A stretch of DNA of 64,000 nt from Symbiodinium natans. Its lineage: Eukaryota > Sar > Dinophyceae > Suessiales > Symbiodiniaceae. Below, piece by piece: positions 44,020 to 53,182 of the stretch. The notes beneath the pieces were generated by a model. That model saw nothing but the letters and a program-made list of their open reading frames with translations, searched no databases and was not told where the DNA came from. The DNA lies in the NCBI GenBank assembly GCA_905221605.1, contig CAJNDS010002086.1:240001-304000 (forward strand), written 5' to 3'. Positions within the stretch are counted from its first letter, which is position 1. Every line of letters starts with the position of its first letter. A program made the translations under genes and the position numbers.

Positions 44020-44165
44020 GGTTTAGGGTTTAGGGTCAGGGTTTAGGGTTTAGGGTTTAGGGTTTAGGGTCTAGGGTCTAGGGTTTAGGGTCTAGGGTCT
44101 AGGGTTTAGGGTCTAGGGTCTAGGGTTTAGGGTCTAGGGTCTAGGGTTTAGGGTTTAGGGTTTAG
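44020..44165 (+). repeat. TTTAGGG / TCTAGGG block
   Basis: About 20 units in which a three-unit pattern (TCTAGGG, TCTAGGG, TTTAGGG) repeats four times, a higher-order repeat. Confidence 0.95.
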
Positions 44166-44493
44166 GCGCCCAAAAAAAAGGAGCTATTTACAACCCATTG
44201 TTAGCTTGTACGGCGCTGTAGATGATGGACTGTCGATCCCGGCCACCCAGGAAGCTTTGCAAGACCCGGACATGGGTCCAGGTTTGGGGGTTTAGGGTTT
44301 CGGGTTTAGGGTTTAGGGTTTAGGGTTTGTGACCTGTGCAGGGTTATTATATAATTGCTCAAGGAGGATTGGGTGATGAATCCTATCTGGGCTGTTCGAC
44401 ATCCTTGTCTCAGTTCAAGTGCCATCTCTTACAATGACTACCTCGCATCATCAAGCTGAAAGTACCTTGTGGTGTGGGTGACCATGGCACGCA

Positions 44494-44545
44494 CCCTAAA
44501 CCCTAAACCCTAAACCCTAAACCCTAAACCCTAAACCCTAAACCG
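44494..44545 (-). repeat. Interstitial CCCTAAA block
   Basis: Seven units ending 27 bp before an AK-HSDH exon. Confidence 0.95.
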
Positions 44546-44571
44546 GAAGTCGAAGCTGGAATCGTTTTTAG

Positions 44572-44704
44572 TAAACATCAAATCGCTGGCGGTTCTGAGG
44601 TGATCACCCCGAACAGATCTGCCTTGATCGGCTCTTACAAGCAATACCAGGATTGCTTGCAGTACGTTGGGTCGCTCGGCGAAGATGTGGACTACAGGGC
44701 AGAA
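44572..44704 (+). CDS. AK-HSDH exon: EVITPNRSA
   Basis: HQIAGGSEVITPNRSA then YKQYQDCLQYV ending DYRAE. The HVVTPNKKA-type motif is diagnostic for homoserine dehydrogenase. GT donor; joining to GTG GGC at 46249 gives DYRAEVGGQIPIITL. Confidence 0.93.
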
Positions 44705-45517
44705 GTAGACATGAGTAAGGGTGCGCAAGCGAAAACTTCAGCGAAACACGCAACTCACCTGGTACTCGGAGTCGCTGTGCGCAAGCGAAAACTTCAGCAG
44801 AACACGCAACTCGCCGGGGAGCAGTTTTTCTCGCCAAAAACCGCTGCGCGTAGGGCTGCCAAGCTTACGTTGGCAAAATGGTGTCGCGACACCATACGTA
44901 AACTCAAAACACCGACAACAGTAAATCAACGCAGACTAGAGCAACATGCAAACGGTACACACGGCTGATCCATTGCCCGCAACACAAGACCTATGCCTGA
45001 AACACTTTGCACAATACCCAGTGTGCGCGCTCCGGGCAAGAGCGGTAGGCCTCGCCGAAACCCGACGCTTCACTTTTGAAGGAAGGACTCTCAGACTTGC
45101 GCTTGCTGCTTTGCCCTGACTGCGCCCTTTCGCCAGATCCATTCCGACTCCTACAGCTACCTCCTGTGTCAGCTGGCACGCGTGATAAGATCCGGCCTTG
45201 ACACCGATATCTGTGGCCACGCTCCATCCCGCGGTCCAAAGACTGAACAATTCTGCCTGGTCAACCGGACACAGCTGCATTCCATCGAGCCTGCTATCCT
45301 CAACTTCTGTGGGTGCAATGAGTAGTAGTTGTCTCCACCTTTCCACACGTTCTGGGTCACGAATGCGAACCAACACCCTGCAAGGATCAGATGGCTGGGT
45401 TCGAGTGGCTCCTTCCAACGTTAGCTTCCCCACTGTGTTTTTGAGAACGCCATGTGCAGTTGAAAACATTGACGGCCCCCCAGAAGAGCTTTGATTTGTG
45501 CTTCTGAAGAACCCTAA

Positions 45518-45593
45518 AGCTCCAAATAGCCCAAAGCAGGTATTATTTATAGACTTTAGACCCTAATGTAGGTATTATTGGTATACTTGGAGC
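45518..45593. mobile_element. Inverted-repeat element, family E copy 3 (inverted)
   Basis: AGCTCCAAATAGCCCAAAGC / GGTATACTTGGAGC ends; the internal sequence is the complement of copies 1 and 2. Confidence 0.7.
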
Positions 45594-46248
45594 CCTAGGG
45601 GAACCTTTGCTTGGCGGTCAGCCGTTGGCTCGGCTTCACCAGTGGCTGTTCTCAAGTCCCTCGAAGGTTTGCAGAGAACGTAGTCCTGAGCAAGTGAGTG
45701 AGGGAGCCCGCGGCGTGAGAGGACACGGCATGGGGGCTTCACTGTTAGTGACTCTGATGTGAGCGTCGAACTGCAAGCTTGCGCCTCATGAGCTATCAAA
45801 AGGTGATTCAAGGTGATGCTGAGCTCTGTTGCATTCTGGCACCCAAGGCAGCGGGGTGCCGCGCAGTTCCGCTACGATGCCACGGCGCGGCATGGGACAT
45901 ACGCCTTCCTTCTCCTTCGGGAACCCTGATTGGCACTCTCTAACACTTGCTCCTGCTTTTTCTCTCGCTCTCCCTCTCTCCCTCCCTGCCCAGTTCTATG
46001 TGGCAATGTGCTGGAGCTACGACGCAATCATTGCTTTTTGCTCGCTGCAACTAACTGTTCCCTCCTGCGCGCTATCCACTCAGACCGTCTTTGTCCCAAC
46101 TAGCCAACAGGATCTGGCACAAAGAGTCCAATCCCGGACAATCCCCCCAGAAAAGCCTTGAAACCGGACAATAACAAGCCGATGTTCCTGCGGTAGTGGA
46201 CTAGTGGACCCCGAATGGTCAGATTCCAGCTGCTTGCCCTGGGTGCAG

Positions 46249-46300
46249 GTGGGCGGTCAGATTCCCATCATCACCTTGTTGCAGGACCTCTTGCAGACAG
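46249..46300 (+). CDS. AK-HSDH exon: VGGQIPIITLLQDLLQT
   Basis: VGGQIPIITLLQDLLQT is the catalytic-site VGAGLPxIxTL segment with the usual Ala-Gly replaced by Gly-Gln. It ends ACA G|GCTCGG (GC donor). Joining to GT GAT CGA at 57129, 10.8 kb away, gives LLQTGDRIHCLTGVLSG, exactly the family order. Confidence 0.92.
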
Positions 46301-46551
46301 GCTCGGACCCCAAGCCCTTAAACCGGCTTCCTGCATTTCGGACTTGTAGGGGCACCACCTGAGAGACGGGATCCGGCGGTTTCATTCAAGCAAGAACAGC
46401 CGGAGCATCCAGGAAACATCAGGGAACATCAGAGAATTAGGGATTCGGAGCAACAGGGTCGCGGAAGCCCAAACGCTACATCGCCGTCTTCTGAACCCCC
46501 ATTGCATGAGAGTCTCTGCACACATGGCTTTGTGACTTTGTGCGGGGGTAG

Positions 46552-46684
46552 CGAAACCCTAAACCCTAAACCCTAAACCCTAGATTTTGGCTCAAGTTGA
46601 GATCACAGGTTTGAGTTTTGGATTCAGCTTGAGTAACCCTAAACCCGAAACCCTAAACCCTGAACCCTAAACCCTAAACCCTAG
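46552..46684 (-). repeat. Two CCCTAAA blocks flanking the SL-like site
   Basis: Units at 46555-46580 and 46635-46684, separated by about 55 bp of unique sequence. Confidence 0.9.
46584..46596 (+). other. Spliced-leader-like 13-mer
   Basis: ATTTTGGCTCAAG is identical to the last 13 bases of the conserved dinoflagellate spliced leader. It sits 263 bp upstream of the ORF1 ATG of the retroelement, between telomere blocks. It could be an SL relic from reinsertion of a trans-spliced transcript; chance is unlikely but not excluded. Confidence 0.5.
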
Positions 46685-46858
46685 GGGCGGGTTTGCTTTT
46701 GCAGGAGTTCCGGTATTTAAATTCCCTAAACCTCAAACCCTCAAGCCCTCAAGCCTACCCAAACTCTAAACCCTGACGACACCTTACGAGGCGGACCTGG
46801 GACGGACGTGCGCGTGCACAGACATACAGCGCACTCGTGTCCCGTGCGTCTCGCGGTC

Positions 46859-48310
46859 ATGTTGCCGGAGTATGACAGTCAGAGTCCCCCTCCGGCGGAT
46901 GACGAGCTTAGGTCAGTCGACCCCGATGGTCCGGGGGGGATGTTGGCGGTCCTACAGACACAACCGGATCATGAGCGCCGGCAGCTGCAGGCAGCTGCGG
47001 AGGCTGCGGCCAGGCTGACGCGCTCGCTGGATCAGGGTGGGGCTGAGGGGGGGGATGGCGACGGGGGGGGATCGAGGGCAGGGGGGGCGGGTGGGGAACC
47101 TGTTTGCGCGGAGCGCCTGGCCCTTCAGGGGGATGCGGCGGCTGCTGCGGCACTGCTGGCCGCCACCACATCCATGCCCGTGAATAGCATCGCTTTGCCC
47201 GCCGCGGCCTTTTCCACGGGGGGGGCTGCTCGTAAGGAACGCACGCATTCCCAGGAAGCCAGCCCAGAAAAACGCCTCCGTACACAGGAGTGCCTCCCTA
47301 GCTTTGGCGACGCTAGGGCCGCTGAGGGGGCTCCGGCCCATAGAGCTCCCCCGCTGTTCCATGGGGGTCGTGGGGATCACCCCCTCCCGGGGCCCCCCCC
47401 CTCCTCCGGGCCGCAGCATTTCCTTTTGGATGAACCGACGTGGGTGGGAGGGCTCAGGGATCAGTTGAATCATCTGCACGGTAAACAGGACACCGCCTTG
47501 GCCCAGCTGAGTGACGCGACCGCTCAAATACAGACACTCACAGCACAAATGGGGTCGCTGGGGGACACGGTCCGGGGCCACGATACGCGCCTTGGGACGG
47601 CAGAGGGCCGTCTCGGAGAGCTTGAAGCAGAGGTCCGACGTCTTCGGTCGGTCAGTCCTAGTCCTGCCGCGACGCGGGGCAGCTCCCCGCGCTTCTCGCA
47701 GGCCGGCTCGTCCCTGCCTGACCGGCACATAGACGATTTCCAGATTGTGGTGGGGGGATGGGATGAGGCCCGTCGAGTGGAGATCGAGGGGGAGGTCACT
47801 CGCTTGTTCTCAGATGCCCAGGCCGAGGCCTTGCTTAAGCGCGTCCATGTACCGTATGCCAGATCTCGTTACTGTCGTGTGGAGTTGCTGTTCCCCGACG
47901 ACCGCCCGCGTGCCAAAAGGGAGCTACAGGGCACGGTGCTGCATGCCTTACGCCAGCGCATCAGTGAAGGCAGCCGCTTGCCCGGTCAGGGCTCGGCACG
48001 CTTGTGGGCTAAGCGCAATCGTGGGCCTGAGGAGAGGGCTAAGATTCGTGCTATTGTCTCCATGAAGGCACTGGCCTTGGAGTTTGTTTCGGAAACTGAC
48101 GTGGACTTCGACTGGTCTGGGCGGGTCTGGGTGAAGGGGCGGGAGATTTTGTTCCACGCCGACCGTCGCCCCCCATTTGACGGGGCGGTCATGCTTCAGA
48201 ATGGTCGAGGGGAGGACACGGGCTGGTATGTGCGTTTGGGTGACTTTGCAGCCCTCTTGGGGGTCGCAGAAGAGACGCTCCGGCAGCGACTGGACCTTCG
48301 CGATGAGTGA
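46859..48310 (+). CDS. Retrotransposon ORF1: coiled-coil + RRM-like protein
   Basis: 483 residues from the ATG at 46859 (the frame stays open upstream to a GTG at 46808). Residues 1-190 are low-complexity, Ala/Gly/Pro-rich. Residues about 199-268 form a heptad-like coiled coil (ALAQLSDATAQIQTLTAQMG, GRLGELEAEVRRLRS). From about residue 292 a strand-helix pattern (FQIVVGGWDEARRVEIEGEV ... RYCRVELLF) resembles an RRM. This architecture parallels LINE-1 ORF1p, which coats element RNA and acts as a chaperone. The stop at 48308 is followed by an open frame in the same phase that leads into the endonuclease. Confidence 0.75.
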   Translation: MLPEYDSQSPPPADDELRSVDPDGPGGMLAVLQTQPDHERRQLQAAAEAAARLTRSLDQGGAEGGDGDGGGSRAGGAGGEPVCAERLALQGDAAAAAALLAATTSMPVNSIALPAAAFSTGGAARKERTHSQEASPEKRLRTQECLPSFGDARAAEGAPAHRAPPLFHGGRGDHPLPGPPPSSGPQHFLLDEPTWVGGLRDQLNHLHGKQDTALAQLSDATAQIQTLTAQMGSLGDTVRGHDTRLGTAEGRLGELEAEVRRLRSVSPSPAATRGSSPRFSQAGSSLPDRHIDDFQIVVGGWDEARRVEIEGEVTRLFSDAQAEALLKRVHVPYARSRYCRVELLFPDDRPRAKRELQGTVLHALRQRISEGSRLPGQGSARLWAKRNRGPEERAKIRAIVSMKALALEFVSETDVDFDWSGRVWVKGREILFHADRRPPFDGAVMLQNGRGEDTGWYVRLGDFAALLGVAEETLRQRLDLRDE

Positions 48311-48370
48311 CTACCGGGGGGACGGGCCTGCGCGCAAACGCGGGCCGGGGCTTCCAGGGAATTGGTCTGC

Positions 48371-49093
48371 ATGTCGTGGAATTTGCATGGTAAGTCGCTG
48401 GAGGCCCTTGCTGATCTGATGACAGGCACATGTGCGCCGCCTGATGTGCTGATGCTTCAGGAACTGGGAGGGATACGAGACTTGGAGTTGGGGGCCCAGA
48501 GGGTCCAGGAGTGGTCCCTTGGCCCTAAAATGTATAACGTCTATGTAGTCAACACCACAGCCAGCTTCCGGTGCGTGGCAGTAGCTGTGTGCACGGCGCT
48601 CATCCATGCTCGCCCGGAGGTCGTGCCCCATCCCCTTGGACTGTTAGTTAAACTTGCTAGCAACAGGGGTCATTTCTGTTTGTCCTCCCTTCATTTTCCG
48701 CATGAACAGCGAGCGGACGCCGTGGAGGTATGGACCACTGGAATTCAGAGTTTGCAAGTGCAGTTATCAGCTCTCTCTCAGCATACACAGATTGTTCTTG
48801 GCTGTGATCTTAACCAGAATTACGCGAGCCCGGTAGACAGCTTCCCCGGCATGTCCCATATACGCAGTCTCGTACATGTTCATGGCTTGCGTGGTTCCGC
48901 TCCATTGGGCGGGACGTGTTCAGGACGCACGGGTGCCGGGCTCAGTTTTGGAAAGATGAGGGTATGCGACAGGCTCTCCCCAGTGACCATGACCCCATCT
49001 TTCTGCAGATCACGGTATCCGCACATTGGTTTCACAGAACGTGGCGACCTCAGGATAAAACGGGGCAGTGGAACTATCGCTCGGAGATCCTAG
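48371..49093 (+). CDS. Retrotransposon endonuclease, N-terminal part (EEP/AP-type)
   Basis: The ATG at 48371 gives MSWNLHGKS (catalytic Asn motif), then MLQELGG (metal-binding Glu), CLSSLHFPH and GCDLNQN (GDxN motif). These are the ordered motifs of AP-like endonucleases that nick target DNA to prime reverse transcription. The last motif, SDHDPI (48982-48999), is in frame with the reverse transcriptase ORF, not this one. The usual IDY segment between them is not visible, so this copy seems to have a frameshift and a small deletion. The ORF is in the same phase as ORF1, separated by a single stop and 60 bases. Confidence 0.85.
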   Translation: MSWNLHGKSLEALADLMTGTCAPPDVLMLQELGGIRDLELGAQRVQEWSLGPKMYNVYVVNTTASFRCVAVAVCTALIHARPEVVPHPLGLLVKLASNRGHFCLSSLHFPHEQRADAVEVWTTGIQSLQVQLSALSQHTQIVLGCDLNQNYASPVDSFPGMSHIRSLVHVHGLRGSAPLGGTCSGRTGAGLSFGKMRVCDRLSPVTMTPSFCRSRYPHIGFTERGDLRIKRGSGTIARRS

Positions 49094-51750
49094 AACAAGG
49101 CCTCCGGGACCCCGAATTCACCTACAACCAGGACAGTATTGCAGAGTTGTGTCAGAAGGCGGCCACGCGCCCCCCGAATTTACGGTATTCAGACTCCCCC
49201 CGAATTCAAGAATTAATTGCAGAGCGCAAGTCGTGCATGTGCCCTGAAAAACGTGCCCTCCTCATGAAGCAAATTCGGGAAACCCGGACTGCGGACAAAG
49301 CGCAGCACAAGACGGACCTCCTCCAGAGGGCCCGCCAGGGTGACCGCCGAGCCATCTCCTTCTTGCGACGAAGCGCGGCGGGGGCATCCTTTGAGGGAGG
49401 GTATGTGGCGGCTAGGGGTGGGCTTCAACAGGCGGCGGAGGAACTCGCCGACTTCTACCGACACAAATACGCCCGGGAAGATGCGGAACCGGATCCGGTC
49501 AGAGTTCACGCGCTCCGCGCTGCCGCCTCTGTGGCCCCCCCCCCCGCCCCCATCACCCATGAAGATTTGGTGGCATGCATACAGGAGATGAAGCGAGGTG
49601 TTAGTGGAGGTCTTGACGGGGTTACCTACGAGGGTCTTCTCCAGATAGCCTTGATGGATACCCAGCATAAGCTGGCAGGTTACTTGACAGACATACTCCA
49701 GGGGCGGCTCGCGCTGCCTCCCTCGTGGAGCCACGGGAAGATCACACTCATGCCCAAGGTGTCGCAGCCGCAGGGTCCTAAGGACCTCCGCCCCATCTGC
49801 CTGACGCCTTGCCTTGGCAAGGTCTTTAGCAAGATCCTCATGCGCAGGGTGCGCGACGCGTCGCCGCCATATCAGGCGGGCCAGATGGGCTGTCGTCCGG
49901 GATCGCAGGCCATAGACGGAGTGGCGGCAGCTCAGATGATCGTTCAGCAGCTTCGATCTCGGGGCCGCTGTGGAGCCTGCGTGGCCAAGCTGGACATACG
50001 GGCGGCCTTTGACACGCTCTCGCACTCGGCGATCCTGGAATGGCTCCGACAAGGCCGGCCAACGACCGAGAAGGTGCTGCTGTGGGAAATGTGCGTCCAG
50101 TCCAGGATTACTATGGGCATTGGCGCCCGCCGGTGGGACCAACAGTTAGAGAGGGGCGTCTTGCAGGGCACCTCCTACAGCGCGGACCTGTTCTCCCGTG
50201 TCATCGACTGGTTTCTGGGTCCGCTTATCGAGCATTGGAGGACGGAGAGGTTCCCGGACTGGGAAGCTCGGGTGGGGCCACTAGCCCACCTGCTCCTTTA
50301 TGCTGACGACCTCCTCGTCTTCGCCGACACGCCCGCCGACCTGCAGACTAAGGTGCAAGGGATCGAGGACTGTCTGGCAGCCATAGGGCTGCGCATTAAT
50401 GCATCTAAGTCAACAGTCTTGGGCCAGGTTCAGGGGCCCGCCCCGGGGGTTTGGCTCAGAGGGCAACCCCAGCCCATGCCTGCGGAGGATCACCTCTTGT
50501 ATCTTGGCGTACCCCTATCGTACATCCTGGACACTGAGGTCATGATCGGCCATGGTCTGCGCAAAACTTCCAATACGTATTATGCCTTCCGTAGACTCCT
50601 TCAAGGCATACACACCCCCCTCAAGCTCAAAATGTTGTTGTTTGACTCCTACATCACTTCTAAGTGGGCGTGGTGTGCCCCGGTGTTGTGGCCCAGTGCA
50701 AAGCTCCTTAGGCGCCTCACAGCCCTGCAACATACCTATTTGCTGGGCATTCTGGCCTTCACGTCGGATTTTGTATTGGGCTGGTTGGGTAATGAAATTG
50801 CCAAGCGACGGGCAGTCCGGGAGGTGTGTGACCGCCTCTTGCAGGGTCGGGCAAAATGGGCAGAGATTTGGGTTCGTCGGGTGTGGAGGTACTGGGGGCA
50901 TCTTAGCAGATCGGAAATGAACACCCCGGTGGTGTCCATGTTCCGGACGTGCTACTGGGCGGCGGTGGCCACGGGAGCAACCCGGCCGGTGTGGGTGCAG
51001 GACACCGCCCCCCGCAGGCTGCAGAGGGCGTATATGCGCTTTCGTAAGGATGCGTGGCCGGCCGCTTGGGAACTGCTTGCGCATAGACGCCCTGACTGGA
51101 CGCTGGCGGAGGATGTCTGGTCGCGCTACTGGATTGCAGAATCCCCTGCGCTTGGCCATCCCGACATGTTGGGGGGTAGGCAACTGCTCCTTCTTGGAGA
51201 CCTGTCGGCCATACTAAGGCCGTCCAAGATGCCACCAGAGCTACCCTACGCGCGGGCAGTTGTTTGTGTGCCCTACTATACTAGCTCGGCTCGCCGGGAC
51301 AAGTGGGTCATATGGCTGGTAGATGGGAAGACCGCAGTCACCGCAGCCATTTGTCCTCCAGGAGGTGGCCCCGACACCCACACCTGGATGCAGATGCGAA
51401 GCCCCTCGCCCCCAGCCTCGGCCGCGGACAGTATGGCCCGGAAGTGGCGCTTCCTGCGCACGTGCCGCGGGGCCCTCCCCGGTGATGCCGCCGCAGTCCT
51501 CGCTCTACCCTCCACTCTTTTCGTACGCCATGTGTTGGAGCACCATGTGGGACTGACTGATTGGACGCATGTCATGAGCATAGAGAGACTACATGTGCAA
51601 CTGCCATGGCTTTTGGATGAGTGCACGCTGCAGCCTAAGAAGACCCCCAAGGATTTCCAGTTGGTCTGCGAACAAGCGGCCCAGTCCTTCCCTCCGGGCC
51701 GACGGTTCCTGCTTCGCGATGCTTCAGGCTCCACTGCGCAGTTCTTCTAA
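48964..51750 (+). CDS. Retrotransposon reverse transcriptase
   Basis: 928 residues from the ATG at 48964; the frame is open further upstream. It begins with the endonuclease's SDHDPI tail. RT motifs in order: DLRPICLT (about residue 274), KLDIRAAFD (motif A, Asp 344), GVLQGTSYSADLFS (motif B, near 397), LLLYADDLL (motif C, YADD 446). The ~350 residues after the palm and thumb are helical and contain no recognisable RNase H. It makes cDNA from element RNA at the nicked target. No stop codons interrupt it, so the copy is young. Confidence 0.95.
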   Translation: MRQALPSDHDPIFLQITVSAHWFHRTWRPQDKTGQWNYRSEILEQGLRDPEFTYNQDSIAELCQKAATRPPNLRYSDSPRIQELIAERKSCMCPEKRALLMKQIRETRTADKAQHKTDLLQRARQGDRRAISFLRRSAAGASFEGGYVAARGGLQQAAEELADFYRHKYAREDAEPDPVRVHALRAAASVAPPPAPITHEDLVACIQEMKRGVSGGLDGVTYEGLLQIALMDTQHKLAGYLTDILQGRLALPPSWSHGKITLMPKVSQPQGPKDLRPICLTPCLGKVFSKILMRRVRDASPPYQAGQMGCRPGSQAIDGVAAAQMIVQQLRSRGRCGACVAKLDIRAAFDTLSHSAILEWLRQGRPTTEKVLLWEMCVQSRITMGIGARRWDQQLERGVLQGTSYSADLFSRVIDWFLGPLIEHWRTERFPDWEARVGPLAHLLLYADDLLVFADTPADLQTKVQGIEDCLAAIGLRINASKSTVLGQVQGPAPGVWLRGQPQPMPAEDHLLYLGVPLSYILDTEVMIGHGLRKTSNTYYAFRRLLQGIHTPLKLKMLLFDSYITSKWAWCAPVLWPSAKLLRRLTALQHTYLLGILAFTSDFVLGWLGNEIAKRRAVREVCDRLLQGRAKWAEIWVRRVWRYWGHLSRSEMNTPVVSMFRTCYWAAVATGATRPVWVQDTAPRRLQRAYMRFRKDAWPAAWELLAHRRPDWTLAEDVWSRYWIAESPALGHPDMLGGRQLLLLGDLSAILRPSKMPPELPYARAVVCVPYYTSSARRDKWVIWLVDGKTAVTAAICPPGGGPDTHTWMQMRSPSPPASAADSMARKWRFLRTCRGALPGDAAAVLALPSTLFVRHVLEHHVGLTDWTHVMSIERLHVQLPWLLDECTLQPKKTPKDFQLVCEQAAQSFPPGRRFLLRDASGSTAQFF

Positions 51751-51816
51751 GGAGGGGGGGGGGGGGCGGGACAGCCCGGAAATAGACGCGTCCGCGGTAG
51801 AGCAGCTAGGGCAGCC

Positions 51817-52662
51817 ATGTCATGTCCGCCGCCTACGCTGCTGGACACTGCGGATGAGGACGCACCCGGCGCGGCCGAGCTCCCTGTGCAAGTCGACAGT
51901 GACAGCGATGCCGCGGACGCTGATGGGCCTGCGGCGGAGTTGGCAGCAGGTGCCCTCCTGCAGGACCATGCGGCCCCGCATTTGGAGAAAGTGGTGGAGG
52001 CGCTCCGGTACCTCGATGTCGACGCCCCGGTCAGGGGTGAGCAAGGCGGATCCCTCAGCTTCGGCGCCTATGTGCATGTTCGCGCAGGGGTACGTGCGCT
52101 CTCGCGTGTGTACCCCACGCTGACACGGCTACTGACGCGAGTTCTGCGTCACCACTTCCCGGGGGACACCTTCACCACTCTGGTGGTCAATTTCGACGTT
52201 TGTGCTGCCCCACATCGAGACCAACAGAACTCTTGGTTGCCTAGCCTGCTCCTCCCGCTTACGCAGTTTGTTGGGGGTGGAATTTGGGTGGAATCCCCCA
52301 CCGGATTGGAGACACGCATCTTCCGTGGACGACGGGTCCTGGGAGCAGTTGCGCCCTTGCGCGGGCCCACCAGACTCAGCGCGCGCAGCCTTCTGCATGC
52401 CACGGAGCCCTGGCAGGGGTCCCGGGTCCTCCTCGTGGGCTTCCACTTGGCGGGGTTCAGAACGCTTCAGCTGCAAGATCGAGCCTACCTCCAGCAGTTG
52501 GGCTTTCTGTTCCCGGATGAAGAACAGGAGCGACGGGCGATGCTGTCTCGGTGGACACCGCATGGGACGCAGGTTCAACAGGCTCTACCTTGTTCCGCCC
52601 CGAAATGGCCAGTAGGGAAGCTCCGACATGGTTGTGGGCCCGACGTCTACTACATCGACTAG
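51817..52662 (+). CDS. Retrotransposon-linked 2OG/Fe(II) oxygenase (AlkB-like)
   Basis: 281 residues from an ATG 66 bp after the RT stop. The core reads TTLVVNFDVCAAPHRDQQN with His133 and Asp135 as the HxD iron ligands. LLHATEPWQGSRVLLVGFH supplies distal His194 and Arg203, which would hold 2-oxoglutarate. This is the AlkB/prolyl-hydroxylase-like fold of 2-oxoglutarate dioxygenases, some of which oxidise DNA or RNA bases. All four catalytic residues are present and the frame is intact. The substrate is unknown; its place in the element suggests a role in transposition or in modifying element DNA or RNA. Confidence 0.82.
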   Translation: MSCPPPTLLDTADEDAPGAAELPVQVDSDSDAADADGPAAELAAGALLQDHAAPHLEKVVEALRYLDVDAPVRGEQGGSLSFGAYVHVRAGVRALSRVYPTLTRLLTRVLRHHFPGDTFTTLVVNFDVCAAPHRDQQNSWLPSLLLPLTQFVGGGIWVESPTGLETRIFRGRRVLGAVAPLRGPTRLSARSLLHATEPWQGSRVLLVGFHLAGFRTLQLQDRAYLQQLGFLFPDEEQERRAMLSRWTPHGTQVQQALPCSAPKWPVGKLRHGCGPDVYYID

Positions 52663-53182
52663 GCTGACACGCATGCCCGGCACGATCTGAGCCCCCGCCG
52701 TCGCAAGGACATTGAGTGAATTAGTTTGAATGTGAAGTGAATTGGTTGGCATGTGCAGGGAATTCATCTGCATGAGCATGACTAGTTTCTGTTTCTGTCT
52801 TGCATGTGCATGTGCATAGTTTGGTGGCTCCCCTCCCGCAAACAGGAAAGACAAGGATCTCTCTCGCTGGGAGTCCACATAGTTCGGGCTCCCGAGCGAC
52901 TCTGTACAACGTTGGCACGAGTGGTGTGTAAGACGCCGCGCTGGCCAGACCGGGCCGCCAGACCGGGCCGCCGGGGATAGCAAGAGTGCAAAGCGCCCCC
53001 TCCCCCCCCCCCCCATTCCCCCTCCCATGCTTGCTTTGTTTCTCTTGTGCATCCATCGTCGTTGGCTGTCTGCACTTTGACACCCCATGCATGGACAGAC
53101 ACATGCTCAGCCCCGCCCGCAGCCCTGAAGCCCTCGTGCTCTCAGCATTTCTGTAACCCCTTTGGTGCCTTGCATTTTCGAA

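Larger units (their letters stand above)
46808..52662 (+). mobile_element. LINE-type non-LTR retrotransposon with oxygenase ORF
   Basis: Contiguous + strand ORFs for an ORF1-like RNA-binding protein, an exonuclease-endonuclease-phosphatase (EEP) endonuclease, a reverse transcriptase and an AlkB-like oxygenase. No long terminal repeats, integrase or RNase H motif was seen. The exact ends are not defined; the element may extend to about 56.1 kb. Confidence 0.88.

Noticed and set aside
46908-51734. Several 100-309 residue - strand ORFs
   Set aside because: Shadows of the GC-rich retroelement ORFs, which have clear catalytic motifs on the + strand.
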